A stretch of 7,253 nt of DNA from an uncultured Alphaproteobacteria bacterium (GTDB lineage Bacteria > Pseudomonadota > Alphaproteobacteria > Puniceispirillales > Puniceispirillaceae), in the NCBI GenBank assembly GCA_913031555.1, contig CAJWDO010000080.1, positions 1 through 7,253 of the forward strand, given 5' to 3'. Position numbers and translations under genes: made by a program. The notes beneath the pieces were generated by a model. The model worked only from the letters and a program-made list of their open reading frames with translations, had not been told where the DNA came from and searched no databases. This document shows, piece by piece, positions 1 to 5,945 of the stretch. The stretch's first letter is position 1. Every line of letters starts with the position of its first letter.

Positions 1-659
1 GGCATCATGTCATAAAGCGCGTCATAGAGTGGCCGCAGATAGGGATCGACCTTTTCCTTCATATCGCCGGGAAGAAAGCCCAGACGCTCGCCAGCCTCAA
101 CAGCCGGCCGTGACAGAACAATCCGTTCGACCTCACGTTTCTTCAACGACTCGACTGCCTTTGCCACCGCCATATAGGTCTTGCCGGTACCCGCGGGTCC
201 GAGGCCAAAAACCACTTCACGCTTGCGAAGAAGATCGAGATAGGCGGCCTGTCCCGGTGTCTTGGCGATGATTTTCTTCCGCCATGTCTCGAAACTCCGG
301 CCCTGAGCCTGAGTTTTGGTTTGACCCTGAGTTTGACCCTGAGTTTGAACCTGACCGCTATCAGCGGCAGCATCACCGACCGCGACCCAGCGCAAGGCAT
401 CGCTGATCAGCGAGCCATCCTCGGGAATGTCCTCGCCACTGGCAAGCTGCCGGTAGATATCTTCAAGCGCGCGCCGCGCCGTCTTCACTTCCGGTGCCGG
501 ACCGGAAACAGTGATGCTGTTGCCAAAGCTGTCGAGCGAGACATCGAGCGCCTTTTCAAGGCGTGCGAGGTTGTGATTATGCTCACCGGTCAGCCTGGCA
601 AGCGTACCATTATCCTCGAATTCCATGCGAATGGAGGTGGTTTTCACCGCCTTTACCAT
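1..659 (-). CDS. phoH: PhoH-like P-loop ATPase, N-terminal part (runs off left edge)
   Basis: This is the 5' part of a PhoH/YbeZ-family cytoplasmic ATPase; about 219 residues lie in the window and the 3' end is cut off. The Walker A motif GPAGTGKT is at residues 154-161, preceded by the family's VVFGLGP strand and followed by the RPAVEAGERLGFLPGDMKEK stretch (about residues 185-204), which is typical of PhoH. Residues 1-95 form the family's N-terminal KH-like region. A Gln/Thr-rich linker (residues 103-119) built from short repeats joins the two parts. The ATG chosen at 659 lies 10 bp after the miaB stop; no strong ribosome binding site is seen, so a TTG 15 bp upstream or the ATG at residue 12 remain possible. 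PhoH is linked to YbeY and RNA metabolism in other bacteria, but its exact role is unsettled. Position after miaB is the usual alphaproteobacterial order and implies cotranscription. Confidence 0.95.
   Translation of the reverse strand, partial: MVKAVKTTSIRMEFEDNGTLARLTGEHNHNLARLEKALDVSLDSFGNSITVSGPAPEVKTARRALEDIYRQLASGEDIPEDGSLISDALRWVAVGDAAADSGQVQTQGQTQGQTKTQAQGRSFETWRKKIIAKTPGQAAYLDLLRKREVVFGLGPAGTGKTYMAVAKAVESLKKREVERIVLSRPAVEAGERLGFLPGDMKEKVDPYLRPLYDALYDMM
321..356 (-). repeat. 12-bp tandem repeat in phoH linker
   Basis: Two perfect 12-bp copies (ttgaccctgagt on the plus strand, 321-332 and 333-344) are followed by a degenerate third copy (345-356). On the coding strand they encode a QTQG-type Gln/Thr/Gly repeat between the N-terminal region and the ATPase domain of PhoH. 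The unit is a multiple of three, so copy-number change keeps the frame. Confidence 0.85.
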
Positions 660-669
660 GCGAATCCGG

Positions 670-2007
670 TCATGCAACCACCCCAACCACGCTGTTCTGC
701 CTTGCTTCGGTCACACGGCAGGAAATGATGCTGCCGACAAGATCCTCACTCGCCTCCAGATTGACCGCCTGCATATAGGGGCTGCGTCCCGCTACCTGTC
801 CGGGGCGACCACCACGCCGCTCGATCAGAACATCCATCACCTGACCCTCGCTTGCCTTGTTGAAAGCCAGTTGCTGGGCATTCAGCAATTGCTGCAGGGT
901 CTCAAGCCGGTCGGCCTTGACGTCCTCCGGCACCTGCTCGTCCAAGGCGGCTGCGGGAGTGCCGGGACGCGGGCTGTATTTGAAGGAATAGGCCGACGCA
1001 TAGCCGACCTTGTCGACAAGGGCCAGTGTCTCGGCAAAATCACGGTCTGTCTCACCCGGGAAGCCTACGATGAAATCACCCGAGAAGGCGATATCCGGGC
1101 GCGCCTGACGAAGTCTGTCAAGCACACGAAGGTAAACATCATGGGTATGCCGACGGTTCATCGCGTCAAGAATATGATCCGAGCCCGACTGCACCGGCAG
1201 ATGCAGATAGGGCATCAGACCCGGCACATCACGATGCGCCATGATCAGATCGTCTTCCATGTCCAGCGGGTGTGAGGTGGTGTAGCGGATGCGTTCCAGC
1301 CCGTCGATTTCCGCAAGCTCGCGGATCAGCTGCGCCAGGCTCCAGCTGCTGCCATCCGGTGCGTCGCCATGATAGGCGTTGACGTTCTGGCCAAGCAGCG
1401 TCAGCTCGCAGGTGTCGGAGCCGACAAGGCGGCGTGCCTCATCAAGAATGCCGGCTACCGGCCGCGAGAATTCGGCGCCCCGCGTATAGGGGACAACGCA
1501 GAAGGCACAGAATTTGTCACATCCCTCCTGCACGGACAGGAAGGCCGCCGGCCCGCGCGGCGCATGCTCACCCGGCAGCTGGTCGAACTTGACCTCTTCG
1601 GGAAACTCGGTGTCGATCACCCGCTGGCGTGAACCCGGGTCGATCGTGCTGACCAGTTCCGGAAGCCGGTGATAGGTTTGTGGTCCAACGACAATATCGA
1701 CCCAGGGCGCGCGACGGGTGATTTCCTCACCCTCTGCCTGCGCCACGCAACCGGCCACCGCAATTGCCACATGACGACCTTCCTGGTCGCGCGCTCGATC
1801 TTTCATCATCCGCAGCCTGCCAAGTTCGGAAAATACCTTTTCCGAGGCCTTCTCGCGGATATGACAGGTGTTCAGGATCACCATATCGGCGCCATCGGCT
1901 GTGGATGTGGTGCTGTAGCCGAGCGGCGCCAGAACGTCGGCCATGCGGTCTGAATCATAGACATTCATCTGGCACCCGTAGGTCTTGATGAACAATTTCT
2001 TTGACAC
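670..2007 (-). CDS. miaB: tRNA-2-methylthio-N6-dimethylallyladenosine synthase MiaB
   Basis: This radical-SAM methylthiotransferase adds the 2-methylthio group to i6A37 of tRNAs that read codons starting with U. The protein is 445 residues from the GTG at 2007, a normal family length. The N-terminal UPF0004 domain carries the three ligands of the auxiliary 4Fe-4S cluster: C12 (YGCQMN), C48 (NTCHIRE) and C87 (GCVAQ). The radical-SAM CxxxCxxC motif is C163, C167, C170 in EGCDKFCAFC. The central barrel includes SGDFIVGFPGET, and the C-terminal 65 or so residues fit a TRAM RNA-binding domain. The GTG start is preferred because it immediately precedes the conserved SKKLFIKTYGC start and has a purine-rich ribosome binding site 8 nt upstream; the reading frame is open to an ATG at 2136, but those extra 43 residues look unlike the family and overlap the end of rimI. 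phoH follows 10 bp downstream. Confidence 0.97.
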   Translation of the reverse strand: MSKKLFIKTYGCQMNVYDSDRMADVLAPLGYSTTSTADGADMVILNTCHIREKASEKVFSELGRLRMMKDRARDQEGRHVAIAVAGCVAQAEGEEITRRAPWVDIVVGPQTYHRLPELVSTIDPGSRQRVIDTEFPEEVKFDQLPGEHAPRGPAAFLSVQEGCDKFCAFCVVPYTRGAEFSRPVAGILDEARRLVGSDTCELTLLGQNVNAYHGDAPDGSSWSLAQLIRELAEIDGLERIRYTTSHPLDMEDDLIMAHRDVPGLMPYLHLPVQSGSDHILDAMNRRHTHDVYLRVLDRLRQARPDIAFSGDFIVGFPGETDRDFAETLALVDKVGYASAYSFKYSPRPGTPAAALDEQVPEDVKADRLETLQQLLNAQQLAFNKASEGQVMDVLIERRGGRPGQVAGRSPYMQAVNLEASEDLVGSIISCRVTEARQNSVVGVVA

Positions 2008-2015
2008 GATCGCGG

Positions 2016-2024
2016 CTCTTTTCC
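2016..2024 (-). promoter_or_regulatory. Ribosome binding site of miaB
   Basis: The minus strand reads GGAAAAGAG here, ending 8 nt before the GTG at 2007. This is the best Shine-Dalgarno-like site near the gene and decides for the GTG over the upstream ATG at 2136. Confidence 0.6.
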
Positions 2025-2105
2025 AGTAATTTGAAAGGTGCGGGATGGGCAAGGAGTTATCCCGATATATTTGCCGGGCTTTTCTATGCCGGTCGGCAGC
2101 AGGGG

Positions 2106-2594
2106 TCAAGCCGAACCCTGCCATGCGGGCCGCCATTGCAGGACCAGCGCGTCAACGCGGCCATGCGGGCGCCGGTAATAGTTACGCCGCCGCGCCACCT
2201 CGCCAAAGCCGAGTTCGGCATAGAGCGCCAGCGCCGCCACATTGTCAACAGCGACCTCAAGCGTGACCTCGGTGACCTTATCCACCGCAAGGCGGTGCAG
2301 TGATTCGCCCAGCAGACGCGATGCAAACCCGCGCCGCCGCGCCGTTGCAGCGGTGCCTGTCGAGACCAGGTCGGCCATGTCGCCAGCCTTCAGAAACAAC
2401 GCATAGCTTGCCGGCATACCGCCATCAGGTGACAGCACGAAGCCCCGGAAAGCAGGCCTTGCATGAAGCACAACAAGGTCAACATGTCTCAGCGGATGCG
2501 CAAAGGAAACCGCCTCAATATCGGCAACGGCGTCAAGGTCGGCTTCAGTGAGCCCCCGAATCATGATCTGCTTGGTCATGATGTCCCGATTCAT
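2106..2594 (-). CDS. rimI: RimI-like GNAT N-acetyltransferase
   Basis: GCN5-related acetyltransferase of 162 residues, resembling RimI, which acetylates the N-terminal alanine of ribosomal protein S18 using acetyl-CoA. Visible features are the strand-helix start IRGLTEADLDAVADIE (residues 12-27), the acetyl-CoA pyrophosphate-binding loop ARRRGFASRLL (85-95), the LEVAVDNVAALALYAELGF block (112-130), and RRNYY (136-140). By comparison with Salmonella RimI, E113 and Y139 or Y140 are candidates for the catalytic Glu and Tyr. The ATG at 2594 overlaps the tsaB stop codon as ATGA, which suggests translational coupling; ATGs at 2579 and 2564 in the same frame would start nearer the domain and cannot be excluded. 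The tsaB-rimI pairing is very common and strengthens the call. The acetylation target in this organism is inferred; RimI homologues can have wider substrate ranges. Confidence 0.9.
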   Translation of the reverse strand: MNRDIMTKQIMIRGLTEADLDAVADIEAVSFAHPLRHVDLVVLHARPAFRGFVLSPDGGMPASYALFLKAGDMADLVSTGTAATARRRGFASRLLGESLHRLAVDKVTEVTLEVAVDNVAALALYAELGFGEVARRRNYYRRPHGRVDALVLQWRPAWQGSA

Positions 2595-3331
2595 GTCTTG
2601 CCGGGACTTGCAGGCGCCGGACCCAGAAACGCCGGCGCAACATAGAGCGGGGTTAACGGTTCGGCGGGGTGACCGGCCTGCAAACGTTGTGCGGCCAGAT
2701 TGGCAATCTGCAGGGCATCGACCGGCGGCGTATCCGGGACCCCTGACAAGGCGAGATCCGGAAAGGCGGCTGCCAGCGCCACTGCGCCGGGGCCGATGAC
2801 CACGGCGGCCTGCCAACCTTCAGGCATCACCTGCCCGCTATCAGGACCTACATCCTGAATGGATGGCGCCGTTTCAATGGCCGGATCAAACATCTGACAG
2901 AAATAGCTTCCGCGCCGAGTATCGGCAGTGGCGAGAAGATGTCGGCCCGCAAAGTCGGGCTGGCTGGTGCGCGCCGCATGCGCCATCGCGGCAAGACATG
3001 ACACACCGATACCGCTCGCCTTACTGGCGAGCGCGAATCCCTTCGCCGCAGCAAGGGCCACCCTTATACCGGTAAATGATCCCGGGCCACGCCCGGCGGC
3101 AACATGGGTGAGTGCACCGCCGGTCACCCCGGCTTGCGCCATCACCCGGCGAGCCAGTTCGGTCACCACCGCGGCATGGCCATGCCGCGCCGCGTGAATT
3201 TCCTGCCAACGCTGCCCGTCGGCGCACAAAATCGCAGCCGATGCCTGATCAGCGCTTGATTCCAGCGCAAGAATGACAGCTTCACCCGGTAATTCAGACA
3301 TGGGCAACTCAGACATGGGCAACTCAGACAT
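2591..3331 (-). CDS. tsaB: tRNA threonylcarbamoyladenosine (t6A) biosynthesis protein TsaB
   Basis: TsaB (YeaZ) is the non-catalytic ASKHA-fold partner of TsaD; with TsaE they transfer threonylcarbamoyl to A37 of tRNAs that read codons starting with A. The family signature GRGPGSFTGIRVALAAAKGFA starts at residue 80, and the N-terminal ILALESS strand at 20-26 and ATADTRRGSYF further on also fit. Length is 246 residues, about 15 more than E. coli TsaB. The excess is explained by a tandem repeat: the N-terminus reads MSELP three times, so ATGs at 3331, 3316 and 3301 are all possible starts. The best Shine-Dalgarno-like sequence (AGGAAAGG, 3344-3351) is 12 nt from the first ATG, favouring it, though 12 nt is long. 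The stop overlaps the rimI start by 4 bp. This is the first gene of the minus-strand block, so the block's promoter should lie in the 205 bp upstream. Confidence 0.95.
   Translation of the reverse strand: MSELPMSELPMSELPGEAVILALESSADQASAAILCADGQRWQEIHAARHGHAAVVTELARRVMAQAGVTGGALTHVAAGRGPGSFTGIRVALAAAKGFALASKASGIGVSCLAAMAHAARTSQPDFAGRHLLATADTRRGSYFCQMFDPAIETAPSIQDVGPDSGQVMPEGWQAAVVIGPGAVALAAAFPDLALSGVPDTPPVDALQIANLAAQRLQAGHPAEPLTPLYVAPAFLGPAPASPGKT
3287..3331 (-). repeat. 15-bp tandem repeat creating three tsaB start codons
   Basis: Three 15-bp units (3317-3331, 3302-3316, 3287-3301) each encode MSELP. The first two are identical (ATGTCTGAGTTGCCC on the coding strand). The third differs at three positions, all third codon positions (GAA, TTA, CCG), so the peptide is unchanged. 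Each unit carries an in-frame ATG. Confidence 0.95.
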
Positions 3332-3536
3332 GGGGGAGTCGGACCTTTCCTGGCATCACGTCCTCAACAACAACTTTCGGCAGTCACTTTCAGCAATCTT
3401 GTGATATCAGCCGTTCGGGACAGCACATTAAAGACCCTAACAGAGCAAACTGCCTCTGGTCGGACAATGTCTAGCACAGTATGGTGGGCGCTTCACCCAT
3501 CTGCCCCGGTCGCAGACGCAACCCCGGACCAAGTCA
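3332..3536. promoter_or_regulatory. Divergent intergenic region between tsaB and the deacetylase gene
   Basis: These 205 bp separate the 5' ends of two divergent genes and must contain, or lie downstream of, the promoter for each. A Shine-Dalgarno-like AGGAAAGG for tsaB is at 3344-3351 on the minus strand. A weak GGA lies 8 nt before the deacetylase ATG. I could not identify a convincing -35/-10 pair or operator on either strand, so promoter positions are not given. Confidence 0.45.
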
Positions 3537-4565
3537 ATGATCTCCATTTCCCCTGCTATTCGACTGTTCCTTTTACCGATGCTTATGGCCAGCATCCTGA
3601 TTGGCTCCATTGCCACGGCACGTGCCGCCGATCACGCAACCATTCTCATGTATCACAGGTTTGGCGAGGACAAATACCCGACAACCAATGTGCGGATCGA
3701 GCAGTTCGAGGAGCATCTCGAAATTCTTGCCAGCGGAGAATATTCCGTCTGGCCACTGCAGGATATCATCAGCAATCTTCAGGCCGGCAAGCCGGTTCCC
3801 GACCGTACCGTGGCGATCACCATCGATGATGCCTATCTGTCGGTCTATGAAGTGGCGATGCCACGGCTGAAGGCGCGTGGCTTCCACGCAACACTGTTTG
3901 TCGCCACCCGCCCTGTTGACCGCGATCTGCGCAATTACATGGACTGGGATCAGCTTCGCGAATGGCAGGCTGCCGGTTTTGACATCGGTAGCCAGACACA
4001 GACCCATCCGCATATGCACCGGCAATCAATCGAGGTCAATCGCGAGGAACTGAAGGTCAGCAATGACCGGTTTCTTGCCGAGCTTGGCATCCGGCCGACG
4101 CTTTTTGCCTATCCTTATGGTGAGTATAATCTCGGGGTAATCGATCTTGTAAAGGCTGCCGGTTTCGAGGCTGCCTTCGGACAGAATTCCGGCGTTGCTC
4201 ACGGCTATGACGGGTTTTTCGAGCTGCCACGTTTTGCGATGAACGAACAATATGGCAACCGCGAACGCCTCGAACTGGCGATCAATGGCCTGCCTCTGAA
4301 GGTCGGAGAGATCGTGCCGGCAGATGTCGTGCTAGGTGAGAATCCCCCACTCTATGGCTTCACGCTGGCATCCGACATGGATCAGGAGCGCCAGCTTCGC
4401 TGTTTCAACAGCAAATATGGCAAGCTTGATGTCGCCATCATCGGGCGCCGGGCCGAAATCAGAATGCCGGGACCGCTTGTCGGCAAACGTGCCCGCGTCA
4501 ACTGCACGATGCCGGGCCCGGACGGTCGCTGGCGCTGGTTCGGTCGGCAGTTCCTGACAGAATAG
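3537..4565 (+). CDS. Secreted polysaccharide deacetylase-like protein (NodB fold)
   Basis: Predicted exported carbohydrate esterase-like protein of 342 residues. Residues 1-30 are a Sec signal peptide with a hydrophobic core and a likely cut after ARA (30), which places the protein in the periplasm or outside. The NodB-type domain follows: ILMYHRF (36-42), motif 1 ITIDDAY with D97 and D98, motif 2 in GSQTQTHPHM (151-160), and FAYPYGEYN (190-198). In motif 2 the usual first metal-binding His is Gln (Q153), while the second His (H157) is kept; H161 is a possible substitute. The C-terminal part (about 260-342), with NPPLYGFTL, LRCF, RVNCT and GRWRWFG, is a conserved add-on seen in related proteins, and its only two cysteines (C289, C323) could form a disulfide. 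The substrate is unknown; N-acetylated glycans or peptidoglycan are the usual targets. It is the only plus-strand gene and is flanked by translation and Fe-S genes. Confidence 0.88.
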   Translation: MISISPAIRLFLLPMLMASILIGSIATARAADHATILMYHRFGEDKYPTTNVRIEQFEEHLEILASGEYSVWPLQDIISNLQAGKPVPDRTVAITIDDAYLSVYEVAMPRLKARGFHATLFVATRPVDRDLRNYMDWDQLREWQAAGFDIGSQTQTHPHMHRQSIEVNREELKVSNDRFLAELGIRPTLFAYPYGEYNLGVIDLVKAAGFEAAFGQNSGVAHGYDGFFELPRFAMNEQYGNRERLELAINGLPLKVGEIVPADVVLGENPPLYGFTLASDMDQERQLRCFNSKYGKLDVAIIGRRAEIRMPGPLVGKRARVNCTMPGPDGRWRWFGRQFLTE

Positions 4566-4664
4566 CCCCGGCACCAAAACCACGGCACCAAAACCACGGC
4601 ACCAACAACGCCTGTTCCATCAACCGTCTTCCCCCATCGGCGCGGTTAACGGGAGGCTGGCGGA
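4566..4664. other. Convergent intergenic spacer without a clear terminator
   Basis: This 99-bp spacer separates the convergent 3' ends of the deacetylase and glucosaminidase genes. Beyond the 14-bp repeat it holds only a weak inverted repeat (AACCG at 4622-4626 with CGGTT at 4643-4647, 16-nt loop) and no run of T on either strand. I see no convincing intrinsic terminator. Confidence 0.5.
4570..4610. repeat. 14-bp tandem repeat after the deacetylase gene
   Basis: Two perfect copies of ggcaccaaaaccac (4570-4583, 4584-4597) and a shorter degenerate third copy (4598-4610) begin 5 bp after the deacetylase stop. The unit is not a multiple of three, as expected for non-coding DNA. No dyad symmetry or T-run typical of a terminator is present within it. 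Confidence 0.9.
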
Positions 4665-5894
4665 TCAGCGTAACCTCGCCGCCTCATACTGCCCGAGATC
4701 ATTCGAGCGGATCAGCGTTTTCAGCTTGGCGACATAGACCTCGCCGATCTCGGCATAGCCATCAAGGAAGTTTGACAGCTGATACCCGAGGTCGGACTGC
4801 GTTCGCCCTCGCAACAGATGCCGCCGCGCGCGGAAGGCGGCATATCGGGGATGCGTGTTCAGATTGTGCATGTAGGCTCTTACAGAGCCAAACAGGTTGG
4901 GAAAGCTGCGGACCACCGCCTCGCTGTTAGAGGCGCGCGCCGGCTTCAGCCCGGCATCCTTCTGCCAGGCCCACTGACCGAACAGGGCGTTCCCCTGCAA
5001 TGCGAAACGTGACGTTCCCCAACCCGATTCGATAGCCGCCTGCGCCAGCGCCAGCGACACCGGAACAAAATCGGCGCGCAGCAGCAACTGTCTTTCGATA
5101 TCGGCAATTGGTTTGTCCCCGGTCTCAATTCGATAAAGCCGCGCCCAGCGTTCCACTGTTGCCTGATCACCTTGCATTACAGCCCGCTCAATGGCTTTGC
5201 GGCGTTGCGAGATTTCCTCATTGGCCGCCAGTATCAGCGGCAGGGTGATGCCAACAAAGCTCTCCTTCTGGCGCTTCACCGTCAGCGTAACATGCGATTC
5301 CGGGATCTGCTTGGCGAAATCACGCGTGACCACAACCGGCGGCGATGACACGCCGGGAACATCCGGAACCTTGGTCACGCGGGGTGCAAGTGACGCCATC
5401 TTTGTTTCCTGTGGCGCGGGTGTTTCCGTTGTGGCGGCGGATTCCGTCAAAGGCTCTGGCCGCACTTTCCGCGCGGCCACGGCAGGCTGTTCCGGTTCCA
5501 CATTTGTTGCCACGGCAGTGCCACCCACTGGAGTGTCGGCCGGGTTTCCAGTCGGGTTGGCAACTGGCAGGCTGGCAACGTCGGCAGGTTGGGATTCGGG
5601 CGCAGGCACCAACACAATCCGCACCTCGGCCATTGAATCTGCCGTTGAATCTGTTGCTGTATCTGTTGCTGTATCTGCCGGCGGGAAAATCACCGGCTCG
5701 AACTCCGATTCTTTGCCTGACAGCGCGGTCACCGGCGTGGCCATTTCCAGATGATCTGTGCCAGAGGAGTCACCAAACCATTGCGGTGGCTTCAACTGGA
5801 ACAGCCCCGGACCCATCACCCCAAGCACCATGAACAGCATCGCGGCGCGAAGAAGGTGTGTGTTATTGATGACAATTCCTGTTGCCTGAGGCAC
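4665..5894 (-). CDS. Membrane-anchored Bax-like glucosaminidase
   Basis: Predicted cell-wall hydrolase of 409 residues. A short cytoplasmic N-terminus and one hydrophobic segment (about 14-34) give a type II membrane anchor with the rest in the periplasm. Residues 40-195 are a low-complexity Pro/Ala/Thr/Val linker. The C-terminal 210 residues match the Bax/mannosyl-glycoprotein endo-beta-N-acetylglucosaminidase family: ESFVGITLPLILAANEEI (211-228), PVSLALAQAAIESGWGTSRF with probable catalytic Glu E289, GNALFGQWAW, then RSFPNLFGSVRAYMHNLNTH and the closing YAEIGEVYVAKLKTLI. Members cleave the glycan chains of peptidoglycan. The start is GTG at 5894, the first usable start codon after the in-frame nfu stop, with a GGA 6 nt before it. 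It lies 51 bp after nfu on the same strand, so cotranscription is likely although the functions differ. The exact bond cleaved cannot be read from the sequence. Confidence 0.87.
   Translation of the reverse strand: MPQATGIVINNTHLLRAAMLFMVLGVMGPGLFQLKPPQWFGDSSGTDHLEMATPVTALSGKESEFEPVIFPPADTATDTATDSTADSMAEVRIVLVPAPESQPADVASLPVANPTGNPADTPVGGTAVATNVEPEQPAVAARKVRPEPLTESAATTETPAPQETKMASLAPRVTKVPDVPGVSSPPVVVTRDFAKQIPESHVTLTVKRQKESFVGITLPLILAANEEISQRRKAIERAVMQGDQATVERWARLYRIETGDKPIADIERQLLLRADFVPVSLALAQAAIESGWGTSRFALQGNALFGQWAWQKDAGLKPARASNSEAVVRSFPNLFGSVRAYMHNLNTHPRYAAFRARRHLLRGRTQSDLGYQLSNFLDGYAEIGEVYVAKLKTLIRSNDLGQYEAARLR
5639..5674 (-). repeat. 12-bp repeat in the glucosaminidase linker
   Basis: Two perfect 12-bp copies (5651-5662 and 5663-5674, ctgttgctgtat on the plus strand) and a degenerate neighbour (5639-5650) encode an Ala-Thr-Asp-rich repeat (about residues 74-86) in the periplasmic linker. 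The frame is kept. Confidence 0.85.
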
Positions 5895-5945
5895 GACAAA
5901 TCCACTGACGAATTTTACGGAGAAATCACCGGCGTCGGTTGATGT

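Noticed and set aside
321..356. Repeats considered as a CRISPR array
   Set aside because: The units are contiguous 12-bp copies within a coding linker with no spacers; the same holds for the other tandem repeats in the window.
625..1275. Plus-strand open frame of 216 codons opposite miaB
   Set aside because: It is antisense to the well-conserved miaB and its translation shows no family motif; long shadow frames are expected in GC-rich coding DNA.
2595..2816. A 74-residue N-terminal extension of rimI
   Set aside because: It would overlap tsaB for over 200 bp and is Arg/Gly/Ser-rich shadow sequence; the ATGA overlap at 2591-2594 is a much better start.
5191..5754. Plus-strand open frame of 187 codons, Ser/Thr/Gly/Val-rich
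   Set aside because: It mirrors the low-complexity linker of the glucosaminidase on the other strand; the composition comes from that linker, and no start signal or domain is seen.
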